Both the position numbers and the translations under genes were made by a program. From the NCBI RefSeq assembly GCF_000964545.1, contig NZ_BBVD01000004.1, positions 124,001-188,000 of the forward strand: 64,000 nt of DNA. Direction: 5' to 3'. Below the pieces are notes generated by a model that was not told the DNA's origin, did not search any database, and saw nothing but the letters and a program-made list of their open reading frames with translations. Below are positions 34,452 to 42,845 of this stretch, in pieces (the stretch's first letter is position 1; every line of letters starts with the position of its first letter). Source of the DNA: Comamonas thiooxydans. GTDB taxonomy: Bacteria; Pseudomonadota; Gammaproteobacteria; Burkholderiales; Burkholderiaceae_C.

Positions 34452-35318
34452 ATGTTTGCCACACAGCTCAAATCCTTTTTCTGGGTCGCCCGCCTCGGCA
34501 GCATCACCCAGGCAGCGCGCCAGCTGGGGCTGAGCCAGCCCACGGTCACGGCGCAGATCAAGGCCTTGGAGGAGCAATATGAAGTCGAGCTGTTCACGCG
34601 CCAGAGCGGAAGACTGGCCATCACCGATGCGGGCCTGAAGCTGCTGCCGGAAATAGAAAAGCTGCTGCTGCAGTCGGCCCAGATCGAATCGGCGCTGCGC
34701 CAGTCGGGCCATGTCAATCAGGGCCAGCTACGCATAGGCGCCACCGCCCCCTACTATGTGCTGGACATCGTCAAGCGCTATCAGCAGCAATATGCGCTGG
34801 TGGAAGTGAGCATCGTCAACGGCAATTCGCGCCAGATGATTCAGGCGCTGGCCGAGTACCAGGTGGATCTGGCAACCTCTTCGCACCTGGACACCGATCC
34901 GCGCCTGCTGCGCCTGGAGCTGGGGCGCGACCCGTTGGCCCTGGTCGTGCACCGGCAGCATGCGCTGGCCAGGCAGAAGTCCGTCGCCATCGAGGATCTG
35001 GCAGAAAACACGCTGATCCTGCGCGAGCGCGGCTCCATGACCCGGCAGCTGACCGAGCAGATGCTGGAAGCCGCCCAGGTCAGCCCGCAACGAGTGCTGG
35101 AAATTGCCAGCCGCGAGTCCATACGCGAAGCCGTGATCCGCCAGATGGGCATCAGCATTTTTGCGCGGCACGAAGCATCGGCCCACCCTGAACTCGTCGT
35201 GCTGGATCTGGAAGGCGAGGTTCCCTGTCTTCCCGAATACCTGTACTGCCTGCGCGAGCGGCGCGACGCGCAGCTGATTCAGCCATTTCTGCAGATGGCC
35301 GAATCAGACCAGACTTAA
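34452..35318 (+). CDS. LysR-type regulator of the aminoethylphosphonate locus
   Basis: This 288-residue LTTR has an N-terminal winged helix (FFWVARLGSITQAARQLGLS, then QPTVTAQIKALEEQY) and a periplasmic-binding-like effector domain (GQLRIGATAPYYV onward). The ATG at 34452 (MFATQLKSFF) is chosen over 34413 because LysR proteins begin right at this helix. Divergent orientation to phnS is the classical LTTR arrangement, so it likely activates AEP uptake in response to AEP or a metabolite. Its TAA stop at 35316-35318 overlaps the rfbC stop on the other strand. Confidence 0.88.
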   Translation: MFATQLKSFFWVARLGSITQAARQLGLSQPTVTAQIKALEEQYEVELFTRQSGRLAITDAGLKLLPEIEKLLLQSAQIESALRQSGHVNQGQLRIGATAPYYVLDIVKRYQQQYALVEVSIVNGNSRQMIQALAEYQVDLATSSHLDTDPRLLRLELGRDPLALVVHRQHALARQKSVAIEDLAENTLILRERGSMTRQLTEQMLEAAQVSPQRVLEIASRESIREAVIRQMGISIFARHEASAHPELVVLDLEGEVPCLPEYLYCLRERRDAQLIQPFLQMAESDQT

Positions 35319-35866
35319 TCGAACAGTTCGGCCTGCTTGAATGCAGGCTGATGCTGATCCTTTTCGGACAAGGAAAAGTCGATATCGAGCTGTGGCCACG
35401 CAATAGCTATGTCGGGGTCATTCCAGAGCAGGCCCCGATCCGACTCCGGCGCATAATAGGCTGTGGCCTTGTATACAAGGTCCGCCGTATCGCTGAGCAC
35501 CACAAAGCCATGGGCAAAGCCCGGCGGAATCCAGAGCTGGTGGTGATTCTCGGCACTCAGCTCAGCTCCCACCCATTGGCCAAAGCTGGGTGAGCTGCGG
35601 CGAATATCCACTGCCACATCAAACACCGCACCGGAGATCACACGTACCAGCTTGCCCTGGGCATGGGGCGGCAGCTGGTAGTGCAGCCCACGCAGCACGC
35701 CCTTGCTGCTGCGACTGTGGTTGTCTTGAATGAACTCGTGGTTCGTGCCCGTGGCCTGGTTGAAGATATCCTGGCGAAAGCTTTCCACGAAAAGCCCTCG
35801 CCCATCCCGATGAATCGTGGGTTTGAACAGCTTGATCTCGGGGATCGCAGTCGGAACGACCTTCAT
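35315..35866 (-). CDS. rfbC: dTDP-4-dehydrorhamnose 3,5-epimerase
   Basis: This 183-residue cupin epimerises dTDP-4-keto-6-deoxyglucose at C3 and C5. It has IHRDGRGLFVESFRQD, GVLRGLHYQLPPHAQGKLVR with the catalytic His, and IPPGFAHGFVVLSD. The ATG at 35866 overlaps the rfbA stop (ATGA), which supports it over the longer frame. It is the last gene of rfbBDAC. The C-terminal ten residues are an acidic/Gln tail. Confidence 0.95.
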   Translation of the reverse strand: MKVVPTAIPEIKLFKPTIHRDGRGLFVESFRQDIFNQATGTNHEFIQDNHSRSSKGVLRGLHYQLPPHAQGKLVRVISGAVFDVAVDIRRSSPSFGQWVGAELSAENHHQLWIPPGFAHGFVVLSDTADLVYKATAYYAPESDRGLLWNDPDIAIAWPQLDIDFSLSEKDQHQPAFKQAELFD

Positions 35867-36750
35867 CGCACTCCAGCCTCCAGACATTGCATCAGATACC
35901 GCCCGTAGCCGTTCTTGAGCAACGGCTTTGCCAGTTCGGCGAGCTGAGCGGCGTCAATCCAGCCGGCACGAAATGCGATTTCTTCCGGGCACGCCACCTT
36001 CAACCCCTGACGCTGCTCGAGGGTGGCAATGAATTGACCTGCCTCCAGCAGACTGTCATGGGTGCCAGTGTCGAGCCAGGCATAGCCTCGCCCCATCAGC
36101 TTCACATTGAGCTGACCTCTTTCCAGATAAATACGATTGATGTCTGTGATTTCCAACTCGCCTCTGCCAGAGGGCTTGAGAGTCTTTGCAATCTCGACCA
36201 CTTGCGAATCGTAGAAATACAGCCCCGTCACTGCGTAATTGGATTTTGGCTCGACCGGCTTTTCCTCTATCGAGAGCACCTGCCCTTGCTGGTCAAACTC
36301 CACCACCCCGTAGCGGCTGGGCTCCTGCACATGATAGGCAAACACCGTCGCTCCACCCTGGGTCTGATTGGCAACTTTGACCAAGGTCTGCAAATCATGG
36401 CCGTGGAAAATATTGTCTCCAAGCACCAGCGCGCAGGAGCCCCCTCCCAGAAAAGACTCGGCAATCAAAAAAGCCTGGGCCAAACCATCAGGGCTGGGCT
36501 GCACCTCATACTGAAGGTTCAGGCCCCACTGGCTGCCATCGCCCAGCAGTTGCTGGAAGCGCGGCGTGTCCTGCGGGGTGCTGATGATCAGAATGTCCCG
36601 AATGCCCGCCAGCATCAGCGTGCTCAGCGGGTAGTAAATCATGGGCTTGTCGTAGATCGGCAGCAGCTGTTTGCTGATGGCCAGGGTGGCGGGGTGCAGA
36701 CGGGTGCCGGAGCCGCCAGCCAGAATGATGCCTTTGCGCTGTGTCGTCAT
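35863..36750 (-). CDS. rfbA: Glucose-1-phosphate thymidylyltransferase
   Basis: This 295-residue enzyme makes dTDP-glucose from dTTP and glucose-1-phosphate. ILAGGSGTRLHPATLAISKQ is the nucleotide-binding signature, LGDNIFHG the metal/substrate motif, and EEKPVEPKSNYAVTGLYFYD the sugar site. Full length and homotetramer-type C-terminus are present. It follows rfbD by 63 nt and is coupled to rfbC. Confidence 0.96.
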   Translation of the reverse strand: MTTQRKGIILAGGSGTRLHPATLAISKQLLPIYDKPMIYYPLSTLMLAGIRDILIISTPQDTPRFQQLLGDGSQWGLNLQYEVQPSPDGLAQAFLIAESFLGGGSCALVLGDNIFHGHDLQTLVKVANQTQGGATVFAYHVQEPSRYGVVEFDQQGQVLSIEEKPVEPKSNYAVTGLYFYDSQVVEIAKTLKPSGRGELEITDINRIYLERGQLNVKLMGRGYAWLDTGTHDSLLEAGQFIATLEQRQGLKVACPEEIAFRAGWIDAAQLAELAKPLLKNGYGRYLMQCLEAGVR

Positions 36751-36813
36751 GATGAATCAATGGATGGCTTCCAACGCCTTGCAGATAAGCGCCTGAAGCG
36801 AGTTATTTGAAAA

Positions 36814-37719
36814 TTACAGAATTTCGCGCAGCATGCGCTCCACGCCTTGCTGCCATGCGGGCAGATGCAGTTGCATGGCCGCTTGCAGCTTTTGCGTATC
36901 CAGACGCGAGTTCAAGGGCCGCGCCGCCGCTGTCGGGAAGGCCGTGGTCGGCACGGCGGCAATGCTTTGCACCTTCCAGCCCAGATCAGGACGCAGGCTT
37001 TGGGCGCGCTCAATCACATGGCTGGCATAGGCATGCCAGTTGGTCTCCCCTGCCGCAACCAGATGGTAGAGACCTCCATCGCCTTCGTGGGCGCTCACAT
37101 GGCGCACTGCATGGGCCGTGACATCGGCGATCAGATCGGCGCCGGTGGGGGCACCCCATTGATCGTTGATCACGCTGAGCGCCTCACGCTCCTGCGCCAG
37201 GCGCAACATGGTCTTGGCAAAGTTGCCGCCACGCGCTGCATAGACCCAGCTGGTGCGAAAAATCAGATGACGGCAATGCGCGGCCGCAATCCGCTGCTCT
37301 CCCTCCAGCTTGGTGCGACCGTAGACCGATAGCGGCCCGGTTGCATCACCCTCCTTGCGTGCCGCACTGCCGGAGCCGTCGAAGACATAGTCGGTGCTGT
37401 AGTGCACCAGCAGGGCGCCCAGGCTTTTGGCTTCCAGCGCCATGACTTCAGGGGCTTCGGCGTTCAGGCGCAAGGCCAGATCCGGCTCGCTCTCGGCCTT
37501 GTCCACTGCCGTATGCGCTGCGGCATTTACGATCACATCCGGGCGTACGCTGCGAATGGTCTGCGCCAGTGTCTGCAGATCGCCGATATCACCGCACAGG
37601 CCATTCCCATCCACATTCACGTTCTGGCGATCCAGCGCAATCACCTCGCCCAAAGGCGCGAGACTGCGCTGCAGCTCCCAACCGACCTGACCGTTCTTGC
37701 CCAGCAGCAGCAGCTTCAT
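36814..37719 (-). CDS. rfbD: dTDP-4-dehydrorhamnose reductase
   Basis: This 301-residue SDR reduces dTDP-4-keto-L-rhamnose to dTDP-L-rhamnose with NAD(P)H. It shows LLLGKNGQVGWELQRSL, VNAAAHTAVDKAE, YSTDYVFDG and the catalytic YGRTK. RTSWVYAARGGNF is typical. Its start overlaps the rfbB stop by four bases. It is the final enzyme of the pathway, although third to be encoded counting from rfbC. Confidence 0.95.
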   Translation of the reverse strand: MKLLLLGKNGQVGWELQRSLAPLGEVIALDRQNVNVDGNGLCGDIGDLQTLAQTIRSVRPDVIVNAAAHTAVDKAESEPDLALRLNAEAPEVMALEAKSLGALLVHYSTDYVFDGSGSAARKEGDATGPLSVYGRTKLEGEQRIAAAHCRHLIFRTSWVYAARGGNFAKTMLRLAQEREALSVINDQWGAPTGADLIADVTAHAVRHVSAHEGDGGLYHLVAAGETNWHAYASHVIERAQSLRPDLGWKVQSIAAVPTTAFPTAAARPLNSRLDTQKLQAAMQLHLPAWQQGVERMLREIL

Positions 37720-38786
37720 GCCGACGCCTCGCCGGTGTACTGCTTCTGCACCCAGTCACGGTAGGCGCCCGACTGCACATTGGCCACCCACTCGGGGTTG
37801 GCCAGATACCACTGCACGGTCTTGCGAATGCCGGTCTCGAAGGTCTCGGCAGGCTTCCAGCCCAGCTCGCGTTCCAGCTTGCGCGCATCGATCGCATAGC
37901 GGCGATCATGGCCAGGACGGTCGGTCACATAGGTGATCTGCTCGGCATAGGCCTTGCCATCGGCGCGCGGGCGCAGCTCGTCGAGCAAGCTGCACACGGT
38001 CTTGACGATATCGATATTGGCCTTTTCGTTCCAGCCGCCCACGTTATAGGTCTCACCCAACTGGCCGGCCTCCAGCACACGGCGGATGGCGCTGCAATGG
38101 TCGCGCACATACAGCCAGTCACGCACCTGCATGCCGTCGCCGTAGATGGGCAGCGGCTTGCCGGCCAGCGCATTGACAATGACCAGCGGGATCAGCTTTT
38201 CGGGGAAATGCAACGGGCCGTAGTTGTTGCTGCAATTGGTCGTCAGCACCGGCAGGCCGTAGGTGTGATGCCAGGCCCGTACCAGATGGTCAGAAGCCGC
38301 CTTGCTGGCCGAGTACGGGCTGTTGGGCTCGTAATTGTGCTCTTCGGTAAATGCAGGATCGGTCGGCGCAAGCGTCCCATAGACCTCGTCGGTGGAGACA
38401 TGCAAAAAGCGAAAACCGGACTTGGCCTCGCCTTCCAGGCCATTCCAATAGGCACGCACCGCCTCCAGCAGGCGGAAAGTGCCCACCACATTGGTCTGGA
38501 TGAAATCCTCGGGGCCATGAATGGAGCGATCCACATGCGACTCGGCCGCAAAGTTCACCACGGCGCGAGGCTGGTGCTGCGCCAGCAATTGCGCCAGCTG
38601 TGCACTGTCGCCGATATCGGCCTGCACAAACACATGACGGGCATCGCCCTTCAAGCTGGCCAGATTCTCCAGATTGCCCGCATAGGTCAGCTTGTCGATA
38701 TTGACCACGGGCTCATTCACATGCGCCAGCCAATCGAGAACAAAGTTGGCGCCGATAAAGCCTGCACCGCCGGTTACGAAAATCAT
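37716..38786 (-). CDS. rfbB: dTDP-glucose 4,6-dehydratase
   Basis: This 356-residue SDR converts dTDP-glucose to dTDP-4-keto-6-deoxyglucose. VTGGAGFIGANFVLDW is the NAD motif, HVSTDEVYG holds the active-site Thr-Asp-Glu triad, and YSASK is the catalytic Tyr/Lys pair. NCSNNYGP and RDWLYVRDH are dehydratase signatures. It is first in the rhamnose operon and lies 69 nt after coaX, with which it might share a transcript. Confidence 0.96.
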   Translation of the reverse strand: MIFVTGGAGFIGANFVLDWLAHVNEPVVNIDKLTYAGNLENLASLKGDARHVFVQADIGDSAQLAQLLAQHQPRAVVNFAAESHVDRSIHGPEDFIQTNVVGTFRLLEAVRAYWNGLEGEAKSGFRFLHVSTDEVYGTLAPTDPAFTEEHNYEPNSPYSASKAASDHLVRAWHHTYGLPVLTTNCSNNYGPLHFPEKLIPLVIVNALAGKPLPIYGDGMQVRDWLYVRDHCSAIRRVLEAGQLGETYNVGGWNEKANIDIVKTVCSLLDELRPRADGKAYAEQITYVTDRPGHDRRYAIDARKLERELGWKPAETFETGIRKTVQWYLANPEWVANVQSGAYRDWVQKQYTGEASA

Positions 38787-38855
38787 AGAGAGCTGCCTCT
38801 AAATTTCAGTGATAGCGATAGAAGAGCCCAACCCACGGCCATCAAGCCAGCACAC

Positions 38856-39629
38856 TCAACCCCAGCGCTTTTCAGCCATCACCAGCAGGCCATCAAAGAT
38901 CAGGTTGTTGATCAGCTCAAAAGGCCTGGTCATGCTGGGAGACATCTTCCAGCCGGCACCGCCCGCCATGATGCACATCGGCTCTGCACCGCAGTGTTCT
39001 GCCAGATGCTGGTACATGCGCTCCACCGCACCGGCGATGGCATAGGTGCCGCCGCTGGTCAGCGCATCGCTGGTGTTCTTGGGAAAGCACCTGACTTCAC
39101 CCGTAGGCACGTGCAGGCCCGCAGTGCCGCCTTCCAGGGCCCTGAGCATGATGCCATGCCCGGGAATGATCAGGCCGCCCAGAAATCGGCCTTGCGCATC
39201 CATGGCATCGACCGTCACTGCCGTACCCACCATAACCGTGATCAAGGGCCGGGCATCGCCCAATTGCAACATGTGGTGACGTGCACCAATCATGGCCACC
39301 CATCTGTCCGCACCCAGCCTGGAAGGATGGTCATAGCCATTGGTCACCCCTGCTTCTGCGATGGAGGGGACTACCCATTGAGGCTCGAGATTCCATCCCA
39401 GCATGAGTTCGATCTGCTCGTGCACCCTGCGCCTTGCCGTCTCACCGGCAACCACGCAGCCCAGCATGCGCTCGGGAGCTGGCAGCCCGGCCCAGGCACC
39501 TTCTGCCAGGCGCTCTATATGCTCCAGGAACTCCGCTCCATGGGCCAGCAAGGCAGCACCAGGGCGATGATCTTCATACATGGCCCACTTCAAACGGGTG
39601 TTGCCAATGTCTATGGCCAAAAATGTCAT
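38856..39629 (-). CDS. coaX: Type III pantothenate kinase
   Basis: CoaX phosphorylates pantothenate in coenzyme A synthesis and, unlike type I enzymes, is not inhibited by CoA. The 257-residue protein has the ASKHA-fold phosphate-1 loop LAIDIGNTRLKWA, LGADRWVAMIGA, TVMVGTAVTVDAMDAQGRF and FLGGLIIPG. The ATG at 39629 is chosen because DIGNT must follow within ten residues; the longer frame is unsupported. The loss of the Cys/His positions between is not assessed. Confidence 0.93.
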   Translation of the reverse strand: MTFLAIDIGNTRLKWAMYEDHRPGAALLAHGAEFLEHIERLAEGAWAGLPAPERMLGCVVAGETARRRVHEQIELMLGWNLEPQWVVPSIAEAGVTNGYDHPSRLGADRWVAMIGARHHMLQLGDARPLITVMVGTAVTVDAMDAQGRFLGGLIIPGHGIMLRALEGGTAGLHVPTGEVRCFPKNTSDALTSGGTYAIAGAVERMYQHLAEHCGAEPMCIMAGGAGWKMSPSMTRPFELINNLIFDGLLVMAEKRWG

Positions 39630-39799
39630 GCGGCGGATTATCAGCACTTTTCTCTGTGACAGACAGCCGCTTGTCACATTCATTACAAGTGCGCAGGAAA
39701 TTGTCAAAGAAAGCGCTCAGTCCATCTCCTGCAAGAAATCATTTCGATTTCCCGTTAAAGTGAACTGCTTTCTTCCACTACTTTTGAGGAGTCGAAACC

Positions 39800-40270
39800 A
39801 TGGGTCTGTTCAGTTTCATCAAGGAAGCCGGAGAAAAACTGTTTGGCGGCAGCGACGCACATGCAGCCGCACCGGCCGAAGACTTGAATGCCAAGGCGGC
39901 TCAGGCGATCGCCAGCTATATCAACACCCAGAATCTGGGCGTATCCGATCTGCAGGTTCAATTCGATGCTTCTCAAGGCAAGGTAACAGTCAATGGCACG
40001 GCTCCCACTCAGGCTGTCAAGGAAAAAGTGACGCTGTGCTGCGGTAATGTGGCCAATGTCCAGTCCGTGGACAACCTGATGGCGGTCACCAACCCCGAGC
40101 CAGAAGCCCAGTACCACGATGTGGTACGCGGTGACACCCTGTCGGCCATCTCCAAGAAGTACTATGGTGATGCCAACAAGTACAACGTGATTTTTGAAGC
40201 CAACAAGCCCATGCTCAGCAACCCGGACAGGATCTATCCTGGCCAGAAACTGCGCATTCCGGCGCTCTGA
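39800..40270 (+). CDS. lysM: BON and LysM domain protein (Kbp/YgaU-like)
   Basis: This 156-residue protein starts with GLFSFIKEAGEKLFG, has a BON domain (about residues 38-95, LQVQFDASQGKVTVNGTAPT) and a C-terminal LysM domain (about 105-156, HDVVRGDTLSAISKKYYGD, then IYPGQKLRIP). This is the architecture of E. coli Kbp (YgaU), a cytoplasmic potassium-binding protein; no signal peptide is visible here either. A clear ribosome-binding site (TGAGGAG) precedes the ATG. It has its own terminator downstream and is monocistronic. Confidence 0.9.
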   Translation: MGLFSFIKEAGEKLFGGSDAHAAAPAEDLNAKAAQAIASYINTQNLGVSDLQVQFDASQGKVTVNGTAPTQAVKEKVTLCCGNVANVQSVDNLMAVTNPEPEAQYHDVVRGDTLSAISKKYYGDANKYNVIFEANKPMLSNPDRIYPGQKLRIPAL

Positions 40271-40294
40271 ATCAGGCTCTGTAAATACAGCCGC

Positions 40295-40323
40295 AAAAAG
40301 CGCTCGCATGAGCGCTTTTCTCA
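40295..40323. terminator. Rho-independent terminator after the LysM/BON gene
   Basis: AAAAGCGCTC, loop GCAT, GAGCGCTTTT followed by CTCATTT. It begins about 25 nt after the stop codon. The A/T flanks make it symmetrical, so it could work in both directions. Confidence 0.85.
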
Positions 40324-40349
40324 TTTGACTCGAAGTTAGACTGCAGCTT

Positions 40350-41372
40350 ATGAAAACTCTGCTCACAGGCGGTGCCGGCTATATCGGCAGCCATACAGCC
40401 ATCGAACTGATCAGCCACGGTCATGAAGTCGTGATTTTCGACAACTTCAGCAACAGCCATCCTGAAGCAATCCGCCGCGTGGAGCAAATCACTGGACGCA
40501 CCATTGCCGTGATCAATGGCGATGTCCGCGATCAAGCTGCGCTTGAGCAGGCCTTGCAGGAGCATGGCATTGACAGTGTCGTGCACTTTGCCGGCAAAAA
40601 AGCAGTGGGCGAGTCCGTTGCCCAGCCTGTGGACTACTACGACAACAACGTCAACGGCACCCTGGTGCTGCTGCGCGCCATGAAAAAGCACAATGTGCGC
40701 AATCTGGTGTTCAGCTCTTCGGCAACAGTCTATGGCTCGCCACAATATTTGCCTCTCAATGAGGTGCACCCTACTTCGGTCACCAATCCCTACGGCCGCA
40801 GCAAACTGATGGTGGAAGAGATTCTGTCGGACCTCTACCACTCCGACGCCCAATGGTCGCTGGCCGTGCTGCGCTACTTCAATCCCATTGGTGCCCATGC
40901 CAGCGGCCTGATTGGTGAAGACCCTTCGGACATTCCCAACAACCTGCTGCCTTTTGTGGCACAGGTCGCCGTGGGCCGTCGTGAAAAGCTGCAGATCTTT
41001 GGCGGCGACTACGACACCGTGGACGGCACCGGCGTACGTGACTACATCCATGTCGTCGACCTGGCCCGAGGTCATGTCAAGGCACTCGAGAAGCTGGCCG
41101 GCCTGGCCAAGCCCGAGTTGCTGACCATCAACCTGGGCACGGGCAATGGCTACAGCGTGCTCGAAGTGCTGCATGCCTTCGAAAAAGCCTGCGGCAAGAC
41201 CCTTCCCTATACGATTACAGACCGCCGCCCCGGGGATGTGGCCAGTTGCTACGCAGACCCTGATCACGCCCTGAAAACCCTTGGCTGGCAAGCCGAGCAT
41301 GATCTGGACACCATGTGCGCCGACACATGGCGCTGGCAAAGCCAGAACCCCAACGGCTATCGCTCGGTCTAG
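40350..41372 (+). CDS. galE: UDP-glucose 4-epimerase
   Basis: This 340-residue SDR interconverts UDP-glucose and UDP-galactose, supplying galactose for surface glycans. LLTGGAGYIGSHTAIEL is the NAD motif, VFSSSATVYGSPQYLP holds the catalytic Ser, and YGRSK is the Tyr/Lys pair. YFNPIGAHASGLIGEDP is diagnostic. It stands alone between the LysM gene and the convergent rhodanese gene, within the larger envelope-sugar neighbourhood. Confidence 0.96.
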   Translation: MKTLLTGGAGYIGSHTAIELISHGHEVVIFDNFSNSHPEAIRRVEQITGRTIAVINGDVRDQAALEQALQEHGIDSVVHFAGKKAVGESVAQPVDYYDNNVNGTLVLLRAMKKHNVRNLVFSSSATVYGSPQYLPLNEVHPTSVTNPYGRSKLMVEEILSDLYHSDAQWSLAVLRYFNPIGAHASGLIGEDPSDIPNNLLPFVAQVAVGRREKLQIFGGDYDTVDGTGVRDYIHVVDLARGHVKALEKLAGLAKPELLTINLGTGNGYSVLEVLHAFEKACGKTLPYTITDRRPGDVASCYADPDHALKTLGWQAEHDLDTMCADTWRWQSQNPNGYRSV

Positions 41373-41396
41373 AAGCTGCCGCCCAGGCCCTGCGCA

Positions 41397-41813
41397 TTAC
41401 TGATGCCAGGGCAGGCCGCGCTTGCGCCAGCCACCCAACTGGCCTCGCTGGCCGTTGGCGTCAACGTCGCCTTCGAAACCTTCAAGAATGTTGTAGGCCT
41501 CGATTCCCAGGCCCGCGGCACGCTGGGCAGCCGCAACAGAGCGCACACCGCTGCGGCATAGCAGCACCACTTTCCTGCCCTCGGGTACCGCTGCTCGCAG
41601 CTCGGCGTCAAAGTTCTGGTTGGCTGCCATGCCGGGCCACTGCTTCCAGGCCACGGCAACAGCGCCTGGCACCTTGCCCACCCACTCGCGCTCGGCATCG
41701 GTGCGCACATCGACCAGAACCGCTTCACCAGCCTGCAGCCATTGCCAGGCCAGCTCCGCCGGCACATCGCCGGCATAGCCGGCAGCGGGTTGGATTTGGG
41801 TTGTATTGCTCAT
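41397..41813 (-). CDS. Single-domain rhodanese-like protein
   Basis: This 138-residue protein comprises one rhodanese domain with the active-site loop VVLLCRSGVRSVAAA (catalytic Cys followed by the six-residue thiosulfate-type loop) and VLVDVRTDAEREWVGKVPGA at the N-terminal side. The ATG at 41813 (MSNTTQIQP) is preferred over 41849. Such proteins move sulfane sulfur in the cytoplasm. It follows the M48-like gene by 26 nt on the same strand and may be co-transcribed with it. Confidence 0.88.
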   Translation of the reverse strand: MSNTTQIQPAAGYAGDVPAELAWQWLQAGEAVLVDVRTDAEREWVGKVPGAVAVAWKQWPGMAANQNFDAELRAAVPEGRKVVLLCRSGVRSVAAAQRAAGLGIEAYNILEGFEGDVDANGQRGQLGGWRKRGLPWHQ

Positions 41814-41839
41814 TTCATTCCTCGTCTCGATCATTGCCG

Positions 41840-42832
41840 CTATTCCCAAGCGGGCAAGGGCCTGTCTCTCAATGCTCTGCGCAAATGCTTCCAGTCGGGC
41901 AGCACCTGAGCCACCACAGCCCAGAACTGCGGGCTGTGATCCATATGATGCAGATGGGCGAGCTCATGCACCACCACATAGTCGATGATTTGCGGGCTGT
42001 GCTGCATCAACCGCCAGTTCAGACGAATGATCCCGCTGCTGTTGGCACTGCCCCAGCGCGTGCTGGCACTTGTCAGGCGCAGCGCATTCCAGCGCACGCC
42101 CATGAGTGCGGCATAGTGCAGCATACGGGCCGTGAAATAGCTGCGCGCCTCCCGCAGTATCCAGGCCTGAACGGCCGCGCGCACCTGGGCAGGCGGTGCC
42201 CCTGTCGGCAAGGGCAGATGCAGGCTTTGCGGGCCATCGCCCCCCTGCTCTCTATGCGTCTGGCGCGTACGCAGCAGTTGTGACCCATCCCCGGTCAGCC
42301 GCAAACTCATGGGCTGGCCCAGATAGTCCAGCACGCCTCCATCCAGCCAGAGAATGCGCGCTTCCTGCTTGATCTGCTGTCGCTGTCCGGCTTCCTGCAG
42401 CTTGCGCACAATCCAGCCGGCCTTGGTCTGCAGCGCTGATTCGATCTCGCGCATGGCCACCCATTGCGGAGCGGTGACTTCAAGCCCTTGCAGCCCTACG
42501 CTGAAGCCTATGCTGCGGCGCGCCGAACGGCGCAGCAGATAAGCCACCTCACGCCCTTGCAAGCGGGCGCTGTGGCTAGCTTCCGGATGCACCAGAAGTG
42601 TGGGCTCTGCAGGCAGCTCATTCTCTTCAGAATCAATAGCACCCACTGAAATATTGACGGGTGCTACAAGCTGACTATTCTCAAATTCCAGCTCGGATTG
42701 ATCCAAACGCTGCTCAATGGCTTCAGGGCCGCTGCGCCGGCGCTTGCGCGGCATCAACCCGCCCCGCCCATCCCCCACCACAGGCGGCACCAGCCATTGC
42801 CAAGCTTGCTGCAAGCTATCGCCTGTGGACAT
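41840..42832 (-). CDS. M48/YgjP-like zinc metallohydrolase
   Basis: This 330-residue protein has the C-terminal YgjP/DUF45 domain: the zinc motif VVHELAHLHHMDHSPQFW (HELAH plus downstream His) and SASTRWGSANSSGIIRLNW. Residues 100-330 are the conserved part. The first 95 residues are not conserved in YgjP and include an AT-rich stretch (coding for LVAPVNISVGAIDSE) that contains a perfect 8-bp inverted repeat, as if a palindromic element had been inserted in frame. The acyltransferase gene lies 13 nt upstream. Family function is unsettled; a protease role is assumed from the motif. Confidence 0.85.
   Translation of the reverse strand: MSTGDSLQQAWQWLVPPVVGDGRGGLMPRKRRRSGPEAIEQRLDQSELEFENSQLVAPVNISVGAIDSEENELPAEPTLLVHPEASHSARLQGREVAYLLRRSARRSIGFSVGLQGLEVTAPQWVAMREIESALQTKAGWIVRKLQEAGQRQQIKQEARILWLDGGVLDYLGQPMSLRLTGDGSQLLRTRQTHREQGGDGPQSLHLPLPTGAPPAQVRAAVQAWILREARSYFTARMLHYAALMGVRWNALRLTSASTRWGSANSSGIIRLNWRLMQHSPQIIDYVVVHELAHLHHMDHSPQFWAVVAQVLPDWKHLRRALRDRPLPAWE
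42637..42666. repeat. Palindromic element inside a coding sequence
   Basis: TAGCACCC (42637-42644) and GGGTGCTA (42659-42666) are perfect 8-bp inverted arms around a 14-nt AT-rich spacer. The whole 42625-42700 stretch is far more AT-rich than the surrounding gene and keeps the reading frame open. Confidence 0.65.
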
Positions 42833-42845
42833 GGGCAGTTTTGCC

